From contig GG745339.1 of assembly GCA_000151295.1 (NCBI GenBank), forward strand, positions 613,950 through 677,949: a DNA stretch of 64,000 nucleotides, read 5' to 3'. Below are positions 30,981-42,400 of the stretch, one piece after another. Made by a program: the position numbers and the translations under genes. Numbering within the stretch: position 1 is the stretch's first letter; each line of letters opens with the position of its first letter. Under the pieces are notes generated by a model, which ran no database searches, had not been told where the DNA came from, and saw only the letters and a list, made by a program, of their open reading frames with translations. The DNA is from Allomyces macrogynus ATCC 38327 (taxonomy: Eukaryota > Blastocladiomycota > Blastocladiomycetes > Blastocladiales > Blastocladiaceae).

Positions 30981-33366
30981 TCATGCCCTTACCTCGTCCT
31001 CCACCGACCCCGTCGCCGCGCCCGGCCCATTCGGCGCGTTTCTTGCCCGCGCAGCGGCCACCTCCTCGCTCCTCGCCTGCCTTTTCGCCGCGGCACTGAC
31101 ACTAGCCAAATGCTTGAGCACCGTCATGATCGCGGCCGGCGTGATCCCCTCCATACTCTTCAACTGGTGCACATTCGTCGGCCGCGCGCGATGCAACCTC
31201 TCCCGCTCCTCGAGCGCAAGCGGGTGCAAGCTCAAATAATCGATATCCTCGGGAATCGCACGATGCTTTTCCTTCTGGTACTGCGCGACTTCACGCGCCT
31301 GGTGCACAACGTACGCCGCGTACATGGCCTCGGTCTCGACCCGTGCGCGCACTGCCGGCGGCACATTACGCAGATAACCACGAACGACGCGGATCACTTG
31401 GTCGAGCGTGACGCCCGGGTACCCCAAAACCGTCCACGCCGACCGCACGACGCCATCCATCTTGGTCGTGATTCCGGCTTCGCGCCACCGTTCGGGACTG
31501 CGGCGGTCCGACTCGAGCGCGGTCCGCGCGCCGTCGACGCGGGCGTCGAACTCGACCACTTGGTCGTACCGCGCGCGCGAGACGAGGCCGAGTGCGTACC
31601 CGCGGCGAGTCAGGCGCGCGTCGGCGTTATCGCTGCGAAGCAAGAGGCGGTACTCGGACCGCGACGTGAACACGCGATAGGGTTCCGTCACGCCCTTGGA
31701 CGTCAAATCGTCGACGAGCACGCCAATGTACGCGTCGCCGCGGCCCAGGACCAGCGTATCGGCGTTGTCACCGGAAAGCGTGAGCGCCGCGTTCGCGCCC
31801 GCCACGAGTCCCTGGCCCGCGGCCTCTTCGTACCCGGTCGTCCCGTTAATCTGCCCGGCCAGGAACAATCCACGCACGCGGCGCGTTTCGAGCGTCTCGC
31901 GTAATTCGCGCGGGTCAATATGGTCGTACTCGACGCCGTACGCGGGACGCAACATTTCGACGTTTTCGAGTCCGGGAATCGTGCGGAGCATTTGCAGCTG
32001 CAGGTCGACGGGGAGCGAGTTGGAGATGCCGTTTGGGTAGATCGAGTCGGTCGTGAGGCCCTCGGGCTCGAGCCAAATGACGTGCCGCTCCTTGGTGGAG
32101 AAGCGCAGGATCTTGGCTTCGATCGAGGGGCAGTACCGCGGGCCCTTGACGGTTTCGCGAATGTGGAAGGTGCGGTGCAGGTTGGCGCGGATCAGGTCAT
32201 GCGTGGACGAGGTCGTATGCGTCTGGTAGCAAAGGATTTGGTTGTCCTGGATTGCGAGAGCATCAAATTGTCATTATCATCCGTCCGTTTTCGACCAGCT
32301 TGGAGATCATAGGGCGTACCGCGTATGGGACCGAATCGTGTAAATACGAAAACGGCGTCGGCGGGTTTTCGCCCTCCTGCGGGATCATGTTCGACCAGTC
32401 GATCGTCTTGCGGCTCAGACGTGCGGGCGTGCCCGTCTTGAGCCGGCCCAGCTGGAACCCGGCGTGGCGCAACGTGTCGGACAGGCCAATCGACGGTGCA
32501 TCGCCCATCCGGCCTGCCGGGTACGTTTCCATGCCAATGTGGATCTCGCCGCCCAAGAAGGTGCCGGTCGTCAAGACGACGCGCGAGGTCGGGATCACGT
32601 CGCCGTCGGCTATTCAAACAGGGTGGAGGCGGTTAGGACTTTTGATTCGAGAAAATTGACCACTTGACATAAAGGAAACGCACCCAGCTTGACCCCACGA
32701 ACCGTCCCGCTCGAAGCCGGCGACGCCGGCGCCTGCACGAGTTCGCGGTCCAGAACCAAGTCCTCGACGGACCCTTCCATGACCGCCAAATTCGGGTAAT
32801 GGAAGACCAGCTGCTGCATGTTCTCGCGATACAAGTCGCGATCGACTTGCGCGCGCGGCCCCTACAAAACCATTCCATCAGCCCCCCCCCCCCCCCCCCC
32901 CACACCACTCTCCACCCTCTCCTCCGTCCCCAAAACGCACCCAAACTGCCGGCCCCTTGCGCCGATTCAACACGCGAAACTGAATCCCGGCCATATCCGC
33001 GACGCGGCCACACAACCCATCGAGCGCATCCACCTCGCGTACAATCACGCCCTTGCCGACGCCGCCAAATGCCGGATTGCATGATAATTCGCCAATGGTT
33101 GCGAGCTTTTGCGTGAGGAGCAAGGTGCGTGCACCGACGCGTGCGGCTGCGGCCGCGGCCTCGCATCCGGCGTGCCCGCCGCCAACGACAACCACGTCGT
33201 AGTGCGTGTGCCGCGTGGATTTGGTCACGACGTTGGGGCCGGAAATGGTCGCGAGGTGCCGGCGTTGTCGGAGCGCATGGCGGAAGCTTGCAGAGGATGC
33301 GGTTGCCGTGGTCGCGGCCGCATGCAGGGCGCGTGTCCTTGCTGGAAGTCGCGGGACGAGGAACAT
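30981..33366 (-). CDS. MTO1: Mitochondrial tRNA modification enzyme MTO1 (MnmG/GidA)
   Basis: Four exons (33366-32941, 32861-32684, 32609-32320, 32246-30981; introns 79, 74 and 73 nt) give 719 residues. MTO1 with MSS1 adds the 5-carboxymethylaminomethyl-type group to wobble uridines of mitochondrial tRNAs, using FAD. An Arg/Ala-rich presequence (about 45 residues, no acidic residue) precedes the FAD site [14 protein letters not shown] (GGGHAG at 62-67). Other landmarks are [33 protein letters not shown] (spanning a splice join), [35 protein letters not shown]-type [40 protein letters not shown] and [16 protein letters not shown]. Every splice join falls in conserved sequence. Intron 1 contains a C20 run. 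Confidence 0.95.
32882..32901. repeat. C20 homopolymer in MTO1 intron 1
   Basis: Twenty cytosines on the plus strand, so G20 in the transcript of MTO1 intron 1, just 5' of the branch-point region. Such a G-run is prone to length change and sequencing error. Confidence 0.95.
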
Positions 33367-33593
33367 TGGTTGCGCTGGTGGTTGTTGATGCTGAAGGTGA
33401 TCGTGGATTTCATTTTGGTCATGGAGGGGCAATGGAAGGGACAACAGTCGGCGGCTCACAGCAACGCATCCCGTGGCCAAACACATGGAGCCAGTCGCGT
33501 TGGTGCCGCACCGCACCACCATCGTCGGTGCAACGGCAGGAACCCCTGACAACAGCCAACCAACAACGCGGCCGAACCCCCACAGCATCGACC
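33367..33593. promoter_or_regulatory. Bidirectional promoter MTO1/MDE1
   Basis: Only 227 bp separate the start codons of MTO1 (-) and MDE1 (+), so one compact region must drive both. I see no TATA box; the spacing is the evidence. Confidence 0.6.
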
Positions 33594-35076
33594 ATGGCCA
33601 AGAGCAAGAAGCCCAAGCAGCAGCCGCAGAAGCAGCTCGAGAAGGAGCTGCACCACCTGCTGCAAGACCAGCAAGAGAACCCGACGCCCCCGCCGACCGC
33701 ACCGACTGCATCCGCACCCGTACCATCGGCATCGGCACCCGCAACCATGCCCGATAAACCCGCCGCCGCCGCCGCCGCCGCCGCGAAGAAGCCCGCGCGC
33801 TCAGGCAAACCGCTCCCGACGCCGATCACGACTCCGGCCCCTGGCTCGCCTGTGACCGCGATCGCTCCCGCTGCCCCGACCGCCGATGCTGACGATACCG
33901 ACGACGCCGACGATGCCGAATCCGCGCGCCAGCTGATCCCGGCGCTCTGCAAGCAATTCTACCACCTCGGCTGGGTGACTGGCACGGGCGGCGGGATCTC
34001 GATCCGCGAGGGCGACAATGTCTACATTGCGCCCTCAGGCGTGCAAAAGGAACGCATGCGGCCTGATGACATGTTCGTTCTCGACCGTACCTCCAAGAAC
34101 GTCGTGGTGGCCCCGTCGGGCGCGCGCGGGTGCGCACTCAAGCAGTCGCAGTGCACGCCGCTGTTTTTCACGGCCTATGATTTGCGCGATGCGGCGGCCT
34201 GTATTCACACGCATTCGCAGAATGCGGTCATGGCGACGCTCTTGTACCCGGGCAAGGAGTTTGTGATTACGCACATGGAAATGATCAAGGGGATTCGGGT
34301 CGGTTCGACCAAGGAGAACTTGAAGTATTATTCGCGCTTGGTGGTGCCGATTATTGAGAATACGCCTGAGGAGGAGGACTTGCAGGAGCGCATGGAGCAG
34401 GTGCGTTTGGAACTGGGGAGCAATCGGTGCGGGTTATCTCGTGGGCTGATTGGTTCTGCTTGACTAGGCGCTGCTCGAGTACCCGGACGCCAATGCCGTT
34501 CTCGTGCGCCGCCACGGCGTCTACGTCTGGGGCGAGACGTGGGAAAAGGCCAAGACCATGACCGAGTGCTACGACTACCTGTTTGGTACGCTGCTGTCAC
34601 TTGGTAGACTGTTTGTTCGACTCGTTGCTGATCTCGTTCCTTCAGAAATGGCCGTCAAGATGAAGCTCGCGGGCCTCGACCCGACCAAGGTGCCTGAGGA
34701 CGAAGCCTTCGACAACAACGGCCTCAAGCCCGAGGTTGCCGCCAAGTGGGCCGCGGAAAAGGCCGCCAAGGAAATCGCCAAGGAAGCCGCAAAGGCCAAG
34801 GAGGCTACACCAAAGAAGGCCGACACGATGGAGGTCGATGTGCCCGCATCTGCAAGCGCGCCGGCCAAGAAGGGCAAGCAGAAGCAGCTGCAGGCCCAGA
34901 AGCAGCAGCAACAAGACGAGTCGAAGAAGCGCACAGCCGCCGAGGCGCTCGACGAGCCAGCAGCTGCCGCAGCAACGCCCGCGACGGCGCCCGGGATGAG
35001 CAAGGCCGCGCGGAAACGCGCGCGCAAGTCGGTCGAGGCCGCCAAGGCTGCCTCGGCGACGATGGAGGCCAATTAG
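33594..35076 (+). CDS. MDE1: Methylthioribulose-1-phosphate dehydratase with long tails
   Basis: Exons 33594-34400, 34468-34585 and 34646-35076 give 451 residues; typical members have about 240. The enzyme (class II aldolase fold, yeast Mde1, human APIP) dehydrates MTRu-1-P in the methionine salvage pathway. Core features: [28 protein letters not shown], the Cys of QSQCTPLF (187), zinc ligands [11 protein letters not shown] (His205, His207) and [10 protein letters not shown] (His285), and HMEMIKGI with the acidic Glu229. Before the core lie about 108 residues of Lys, Gln, Pro and Ala repeats; after it about 110 residues very rich in Lys, Ala and Gln with basic clusters ([22 protein letters not shown]). 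These look like nuclear or nucleic-acid-contact tails. Donors are GTGCGT and GTACGC. Confidence 0.93.
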
Positions 35077-35208
35077 AGCGAGGAGAACATTGTAACAGCG
35101 CTCGTGTGTATTTCTTTCCTTTCTGTCAAGTCTACAATACCCCCTTCCCCCTCCCAATCAAAATGAAACGGCAATGAAACGAAAAACAACCAAAACCAAA
35201 ATCTCCAA

Positions 35209-38200
35209 CTAATGCTCGTCATTCGAATCCGCAAACGCCGACAAATCAAACCCGTCCGGCAAACACTGCATCGCCCACTCGATAAACGTTCCCGGAAACT
35301 CGGGCAGCATCATATCGTCGACTGGCGGGACCACGTCCATTGCGTCAAGCCCCACACCGACGTCCGTGGCAGGCGCGGGCGGCTGTTCCGGTGGGTCCAC
35401 TTCGCGCAACAGTTCCGTAAGCGCGTCGACCGACAATCCGGGCGTCTCGCCAGGTGCTGCGAGCAAAGAAACATCGACGCCCAGCACCGACGACGGGAAT
35501 TCGTGCGAACCGGGCGCTGCGGTGGTGGTAGCCACAGGTGGAGCCGGCGCGGGTGACGCGCTAGCAGGTGCGGGCGACGCGGTTCCCGGCGGCACCGTAT
35601 GCCGCACGTGCGCCGGCAGCGGGAACTGGTGCGGCAACGGCCGTGCCGGCGTGCCTGCCCTCTCCGCTGCGGCCGCTGCCGCTGCGGCTATGGCAGCGCT
35701 CGGTGTCGCCGACGCGCGGAACGACGGGTAGTCCCGATCCGCGCGCGCCGACGCCGCGCCTTCGCCATTCATTGCGGCCGCGCGCAACTTTGCGGCCTCA
35801 TGCAGGGCCAGGTACATGTCGGTCAGTTCCGGCACTTCGCGCGCATACAAGTGCGTGTCCTCGAGCATATCCGCGCGATGCGCATCGGCATCCGCCTGCC
35901 GCCGGGCCTCGTACTCTGGGTCGAGCACATTGGGCGTGACCCCTGGTGGAAGCTCGAGGTGCCACCCGTCGTGCGCGAGATGCGGCGCCTCCTGTGCGAC
36001 AATCACGTCGAGTTGCGCGAGCTGCACGCGGCACAGGTGGTACGTGTGCAGCGCCATCGGTGCAGTCTGTGAGATATCAGCGAGCACGACGACGAGTTCC
36101 CGCAAACACGACCGCACGAGCAGAACGTTCCCGCCGCCCGCGACGATCGCTCGTCCGGCCGAAATGGTTGATCCGAGCTGGTGCAACATTGTCGAGAAGA
36201 ACAGATGCATCCGGTGCTTGATGGCGACAAAGATCTGGGTAATACTCTGAATCGCCATTTCCATGATCGCCACGTACTGCGAGAACAGCGGCGGGACCGG
36301 GTACCCGTTCTTGAGCCGCAGTTCTGGCGTCGGCGGCGGGACCAATCCCTGTGCCATGGCCTCGACAGCGCGGAACGCGGCGAGCGGGCAGACGGGAGGC
36401 GGCGGGTTGGATGCGGCGGCCGCCGCGTCCTCGTCGTCGACCCCGCGCTGCACGATCGGGCGCAAGTGCGCGCGCGCGCGCATGAACGAGTCGTCGGCGA
36501 GCAAGCTCGGCGTCTCGGCGCCGCCCGGCTGCTGCCCGGCGAAGTGCAGGTTGGTCGTGATGACCATGGTCACGAGGGGACGGTAGACGTAGACGATCGA
36601 CGAGTAGTACCCGAACATGAGCACTGCCGACTCCAGCGCGTGTTGCGGGACGGGTAACCCCGTGTGCGCGGGTGGGAAGGCCTTGGTATCGAAGACGAGG
36701 TGCGGCGGGATCGAGGCACGGAATTGTGTGAGCGACGCGTGGAGTTCCGGCAGCAGGGCGAGTGGCAATTGTTGTCGCCGGTACCGGAAGCTGTTCACTG
36801 CACGCAGAATCCTCCCGTTAATCTCGCCCCAGCGCACAAAGTAGGGCCAGAAACTGGACTGTGGGAGGAGCATGTGCGCCTCGTCAGGGTACTTGGTCCG
36901 GTTTTCCTCGGTGTCCATAATCGTGTCGATGTCCAGGACCACGTCCTCCTCTTGAACTGAAAGAGCAAAGAATGGGGATCAGACTCGGAATCAAAGTCGA
37001 CATTGAGCAGAAAATGAGCAGCAGCGCACCCATGATGGGCCGACCAGCCGACGCAGCCGAGAGGCGATCGAGCGTGAACACGACCGTGTTCGTAATCATG
37101 CGACTCGGGATATTGGGCGCGCAATTGGCCAGCTTGAGCACGTCCGGGCTCACCTCGCGACCCATCCCCGGCATCAGCGACGGCGTTGGCGTCGGCCCCC
37201 GCCCCGTTGGGATCGCGGGTTGCGATCGTGGGTCCAAATTGAGCCCGAGCGACAGCGCCAGCCGGAACGCGAGTCCCGCGCACAGCCACGTGTTCCCCGA
37301 CGGAATCCCCGTATCATAGAGCGACAAGAGCAGCGTCGCCTGCACGTCCGTCAAGTGGTGCGCCGGCGCCGAATAGAGGTCGAGAATCAGCTTTTTCGCG
37401 TGCGACGCGAGCAGTCGCGAGTACGGCACGCGCAGCCGCATCTTCAGTTCCTGCTCGTAGAGCGCGCACGGGAGCGCGCACACGGCGTAAATGAAGAGCA
37501 GGTGCTGGTGCAGGTGCGACGTGGTGCGCAGCGGGACCGACGCGGGCGGGTACAGCGTGTTCTTGATGTACTCGACCGACGCTTCGATTTGGCGCCGGTT
37601 CACCATGGGGAACCAGTGGTGCACGCGCTCAAAGTAGAGGTGGATCAAGAGGTCGAGCAATTCGTACCGCGGGAACCAGACGCGGTGCCGCAGCATTTCG
37701 GCCATGGTCAACCGGTGGTGCGCGATTTGGCTGAAGTAGACGTTGGCGCCGTCGAGGTTGGCGTTAGCGGGCAGGCCGCGGAGCAGGTGCATGCCCGTCG
37801 AGTTGCCGTAGTTGGTGAACCCGCGCGGGTTGCCCTCGGCATCGAGTGTCACGAGCAGCGTCAGGTTGTTGGCAATGTCGACAATGTCCTGCTGCGTGCT
37901 CGGCTTGGTCACGGACGCCGTGAACGCCGGGTTCAGGGCAGTGGCCGAGGACGTGGGTGTCTGATCGAGCCGGTTGAAGAGCGACGTGACGGGGCTCGTC
38001 GGCGAGAGTGTGCGATCGTTGCTGGCTGGCGACGCGGATGCGCGGTTTGGCGCCACGGCCGCGCTTGCTGCCGCTGCCGCTGCTGCTTCTTGTACGGCAT
38101 TATTCGAGGGGGGTGACGTCGACAGCGCATCGCTCGAATTCTGCCGCTGCGGCGTGTTCGACGACGGCGGAGTCGCCGACTGCGACGACGGCAGCGAGAC

Positions 38201-38767
38201 AGGTGGCGACGTGGCACTCGACTCTGGCACGGGCGTCGCAGCCGTCGCTTTCGGCCCGCGCTTTTGCGGGACCGCGTAGGCACATTCAAGGCCAAATTCA
38301 GCGCAATGTTGGCACGGGAACCCACCCGAGCACTTGATCTTGCGGCGGCGGCACGTCGTGCACGCCTGCGAGACGCGCGTCTTCTTCGACGGCTGCAGGC
38401 TGACGGCGACCAGGTCGTGCGGGAACGGCGCCGACGCACCCACCGCCGGCACTCCTCCTGGGGGTGGTGGCGGTGGCAGGTAACCCATGGCCTGCGCGCC
38501 GGCCAAGTAGGCGCCGGGCGGGGCACCAGTCGGGACCGGATAGAGCGCGTAGGGAGTGCCTGGCGGCGGCGCGGCGAGCGGGTAGATGGGGTATGGGTAA
38601 CCAGGGACATAGCCCATGGGCGGCACGGGTGGAGGCGCCATTGCAACGCCGTGGACGGGTGCTGGCGCGGGCACAGCGCCGGTGGGCGTGGTGGTCAGTG
38701 TTGCGGGAGCTGCGGCGGCCGTCGTGGGCGGGCCGACTTGGGCGTCGCGCGCTTGCGTGGCGGTCAT
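35209..38767 (-). CDS. Zn2Cys6 fungal-type transcription factor
   Basis: Exons 38767-37030 and 36956-35209 (73-nt intron, donor GTGCGC, acceptor TTTCAG) give 1161 residues. The Zn2Cys6 knot has cysteines 136, 139, 146, 152, 155 and 162 (CTTCRRRKIKC, PCQHC), preceded by a basic SKKTRVS. A Pro/Tyr-rich region occupies residues 20-110. After a Ser/Thr/Pro linker comes the fungal-specific middle domain (YELLDLLIHLYFERVHHWFP, AGLAFRLALSLGLNLDP), with the splice join just after DRLSAASAGRPIM. The C-terminus is Pro/Ala-rich and ends in an acidic, aromatic stretch (FPGTFIEWAMQCLPDGFDLS) suited to activation. The target genes cannot be read from sequence. It is head to head with the ZFC3H1-like gene. 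Confidence 0.92.
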
Positions 38768-39442
38768 GGTGGGGTTGGGAAAAAGATCTGATTCGACGGA
38801 GGCAGGCAGGCGCGTTGGTCGACGTCGGCGTTTGGCACGCTCCTCGGTGGCGTCGACGTGAATTTCGGCGCGCTGTGGGCCAGACTTGGCGGCGACGCGG
38901 AAGCCGCGCTGGCTCGGGTAGAATGCGGGCAGTTGCTGCACTCACGTGTCGTGCTTGCGGGCTCGAGGACGGTGTCGACGACGCGGTTGCAAGCGGTGCC
39001 GACGCCGAGCAAGACGACGACCGGTCCCGACCTGCGCAACGTCAAGCCAGAACAGTGGCAGGTGGCGAGGCTTCGAGGTTGTTCTTCGTGGGCCCATGTG
39101 GACAGTGCAAAGGCCGGCACGTTGCCGCCTACGGAAACTGGCAGCATTGGCGCTGGCGGCGCGCGCGCCACGTGCGCCACACCGACCAGACAGGGCAGTG
39201 GCTCACTGCCACGTGGGTCCGCGTGCCGCTCACTCTGAATGGCAGGGACGCTCCTCGGCCACCTCCACCGCGAGCTCGACTTGCCTTGCATCGCGATCGA
39301 CTTTGCCGACGCTGCCGACCCACCCAGCTCGCGTCTGCGACCTGGCCACTGCCGCCAAGTACCCGCAATCGCCCCGCCGACCCGTTTTGCCCCCGTCGCC
39401 GCTCGAATCCGGCCCTTGCTGCGTTGACGCTCGCGCATCGCC
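38768..39442. other. Divergent promoter region, Zn2Cys6/ZFC3H1-like
   Basis: 675 bp of GC-rich sequence between two head-to-head genes. Open frames cross it on both strands, but they start without ATG and have no domain character. It may contain sites for the neighbouring Zn2Cys6 factor; a CGG-N(x)-CCG search would be worthwhile. Confidence 0.5.
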
Positions 39443-42400
39443 ATGATGCCCGGCGGATACGGCCAAAGCAACCAGGACCCGAACGGCCGCCTGCCGCCGC
39501 TGCTCCCGCCCACCCGCCAGATTGCGCAGGTGCCGCTGATCGGCAACGCCGCGGCCCTGCAGCAGCAGCAGCAACAAGCGCAGCTTCAACAGCAGCACCA
39601 GCTTCAACATCAGCAGAACCAGCAGCACCAGCAGCAGCAGTACCCAGGCTACTATACCGCCGCCGGAGCCGGGTACGGGTACCAGGTCGCTATGCCCGCG
39701 CAGTTCGTCGCACAGCAGCCGCGCACGGCCAACTACGTGCCGCAAGTCGCTGCTCAGCAAATGGTCGCCGCTCCGAGTACGCTCCAATCCATCCTTCCCG
39801 CGCGTTTCCTTCCCGCCCCGCACCTGCTCACCTTTCGCGCGACGCTCCGGTCAATCTAGTCTACCAGCCGGCGCCGGGCGCCCACTTCCAGACGCCCGTG
39901 GCTCCGTCGCAGCCCCCGCAGCAACTCGCGCCGACCCCGCTGCCCGCCAAACCTGCCGCTGTCGCCGCCGCCCCCGCGCTCGCACCGCGCCCGGCCGTCG
40001 ACGTGGACTCGGTCGTCAAGGCCCTGCTCGAGCGGCAAATCCCCATCAGCCAAATCTGCGCCAAGGTCTCGCCCGATACCGTTTTGCGCGTCATCACCAA
40101 CAACCTCGACCTAGCCGCGCGCCTCCCGGAACTCGAGACCTACCTCAAGGAACAACTTTCCATGTCGATGCAGCGGTCGCAATTGCCCGTGGAAGTGCCC
40201 GCGCCGACCACGGCCAATTTACCGACGGGGGTCAACGCCATGGTCCAGGCGCACCACCACGCCGCCGCTGCCGTGCCGATAACGCCCGTCGCGGCGGCGG
40301 CAGTGGGACCGAACCATCCCGTCCCGGCGCCCGCGAAGTCCGTTGACCCGGTGGTGGCTCCCGCAGCAGCGCGCGCCCCGTCGTCGGTCCAGTCCCCGCC
40401 TCCACCGGTCGCGCCTGCGCCCGCCGCACCTGAACCGCCCGCTCAACCCGCGCGCATCATCATGAACCACGTGTCGCTGCTGGCGCCGTACCCGCACGCC
40501 GACTACCCGCAAGCGCCTCCCTCTTACGCGACGCACGTCGCGCAACACATGATGGCGCACGCCGCCGACCGCGCGCCCACGCGGTACATGTCGTCGCCCG
40601 CGGCCATGCAGGTGCCGACTCCACCACCACCACCCACCGCCGCGGCGCCGACCGTGCCGTCCGGATCGGGTGTGACGCGCGCGTCGAGCGTTTCGTCGTT
40701 CTCGTCGGTGACAGACGCGCCGCGCCGCGCCGCGTCGTATTCGGCGCCGCAGCCGACGGTTTTGAGCCTGGTCCTGGATGTGAGTGACACGGAAGAGGAC
40801 GAGGCGCATGTGAATCGGCTGCGCAAAATCGAGGAGGAGGCCGGATTGATTAAGCCGAAGGCCGTGCCGAATGGGCGGACTCTGGCGGGCGCCGCAGTGG
40901 AGTCGCCGGCACCGACAGCATCGGCAGCGGCAACGCCGACAACGGCCGTACAGGAAGACGGTGACGAGGATGCGGCCATGGAAGAGGGGGAGGTCGTGGA
41001 CGACCGCCCGGCCGCCGTCGCAGCACCGGCAACGGCTGCCGACGGCGACGTGATTATGCGCGAGGCGACCAAGCGCAAGGCCGACGACTCGCCCGCGCAC
41101 GAACTCGAGCAGCTGACCAAAGATCTCGCTGCCGAGGAAGCTGCCGCGGCCGACCTCACCAAGTTGCTGTCGGACCTGCACCAGCAGAACCGCGAACTCG
41201 CCGAGACCATGAAGCTGCACAAGGCACAATTCGAGGAAGCCAAGGCGCGGCTCGAGGCGACGCAGCAAAAGCAGACCGAGTCGCTGCGCCAGACCATGGC
41301 GCTCACGCTCAAGCGGCAGCAGCAGACCAAGAAGGCCGACGAGATCAAGGCCAAGGTCGCCGTGTTGCGTAAAGCCGACGAGGAGCGCGTACTCGCGAAA
41401 CGGCAGAAAATCGAGGAGCGCGAACGGTTGCTGCAAAAGTACAAGCAGCTCGTGCAGGAGCGCGAGGCATTGCTGAAACCCAAGCCGCCGGCGCTCGCGG
41501 CGAAACTCGAGACTGTGCTTAGCCAGCTTGCCGCCAAGCTCGCGACCGACCGCGCCGTGCGGCCCGTGCCGAAGATTGCCGCCCCCGTCGACCCGAGGCT
41601 CGAAAAGATGGAGTGGATCGATGGCCGGTGGGTCGTGCCGTCCGACATGATGACGCGCTCCAAGCTTGAGCAGAAGTGCGGGCAGCATTGGTCGCTCCGG
41701 CCCGTGTTGGATAACGACGGCACGGCGTTCCAGTCGGCCCAGATTGGTACTGGCGCAGCTGCGGCTGTTCTCGACGGCGTTTTGCACGACGTCAAACCAG
41801 AACGTGGCGTTGATGCGGTCGCCGCGCAGCCGTGGGAAGAGCTCGCGCAGCAAATGGCGTTCAAGCCGTACGACCCGCCGCCCAGTCTGGCCGCGCTCTT
41901 GTCGGCTGGCGCCGACTCGCGGCGCGATGTGAACGGCGTACCGCATTCGAACTCGGCCGACGCAGCGACCAACGGCACTCCCGCAGCACCCGCGACACCC
42001 ATGACGGACGTGACGCTGTGCCCGTTCGAGTCGTCGGGCGGCGCGTGCAACGACGGCGCGTGCCCCTACACGCACTTCCGCGAACTCGACGCGCCCGAAG
42101 AGTGGCTCGGCAAGAAGATTCGTCTGGCCACGGTGCGCGCCTACGACCCGGCCACGCTGATTGCCGACTTGCGCACGGCCGTTGCCGCGTGCACGACTGA
42201 CGCCGAGATTGTTTACGCCGTCGCGCAGCGTTGCCAAGAGTCGGTCGAGGTGCTCGACATTCCCGAGCCGACGAACCCAAAACACGCCGCACCGTTTTTA
42301 CAACCGTTGCTTCCAGTCATGACGCAGGGGCTCGACCAACACTTGCAGTCAACGCTCGGCCGGCTGCCGCCGCGGTACTGGTCTTACATTCTCGACGAGG

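Noticed and set aside
24119..35076. A sulfur/methionine gene cluster (lyase, SulP transporter, MDE1)
   Set aside because: The SulP protein is of the Vsb1 type linked to basic amino acid storage rather than sulfate, MTO1 lies between, and strands differ. Chance proximity is more likely.
40219..42285. 688-codon minus-strand frame inside the ZFC3H1-like gene
   Set aside because: The plus strand carries the C3H1 finger and coiled coil; the minus frame has no recognisable feature.
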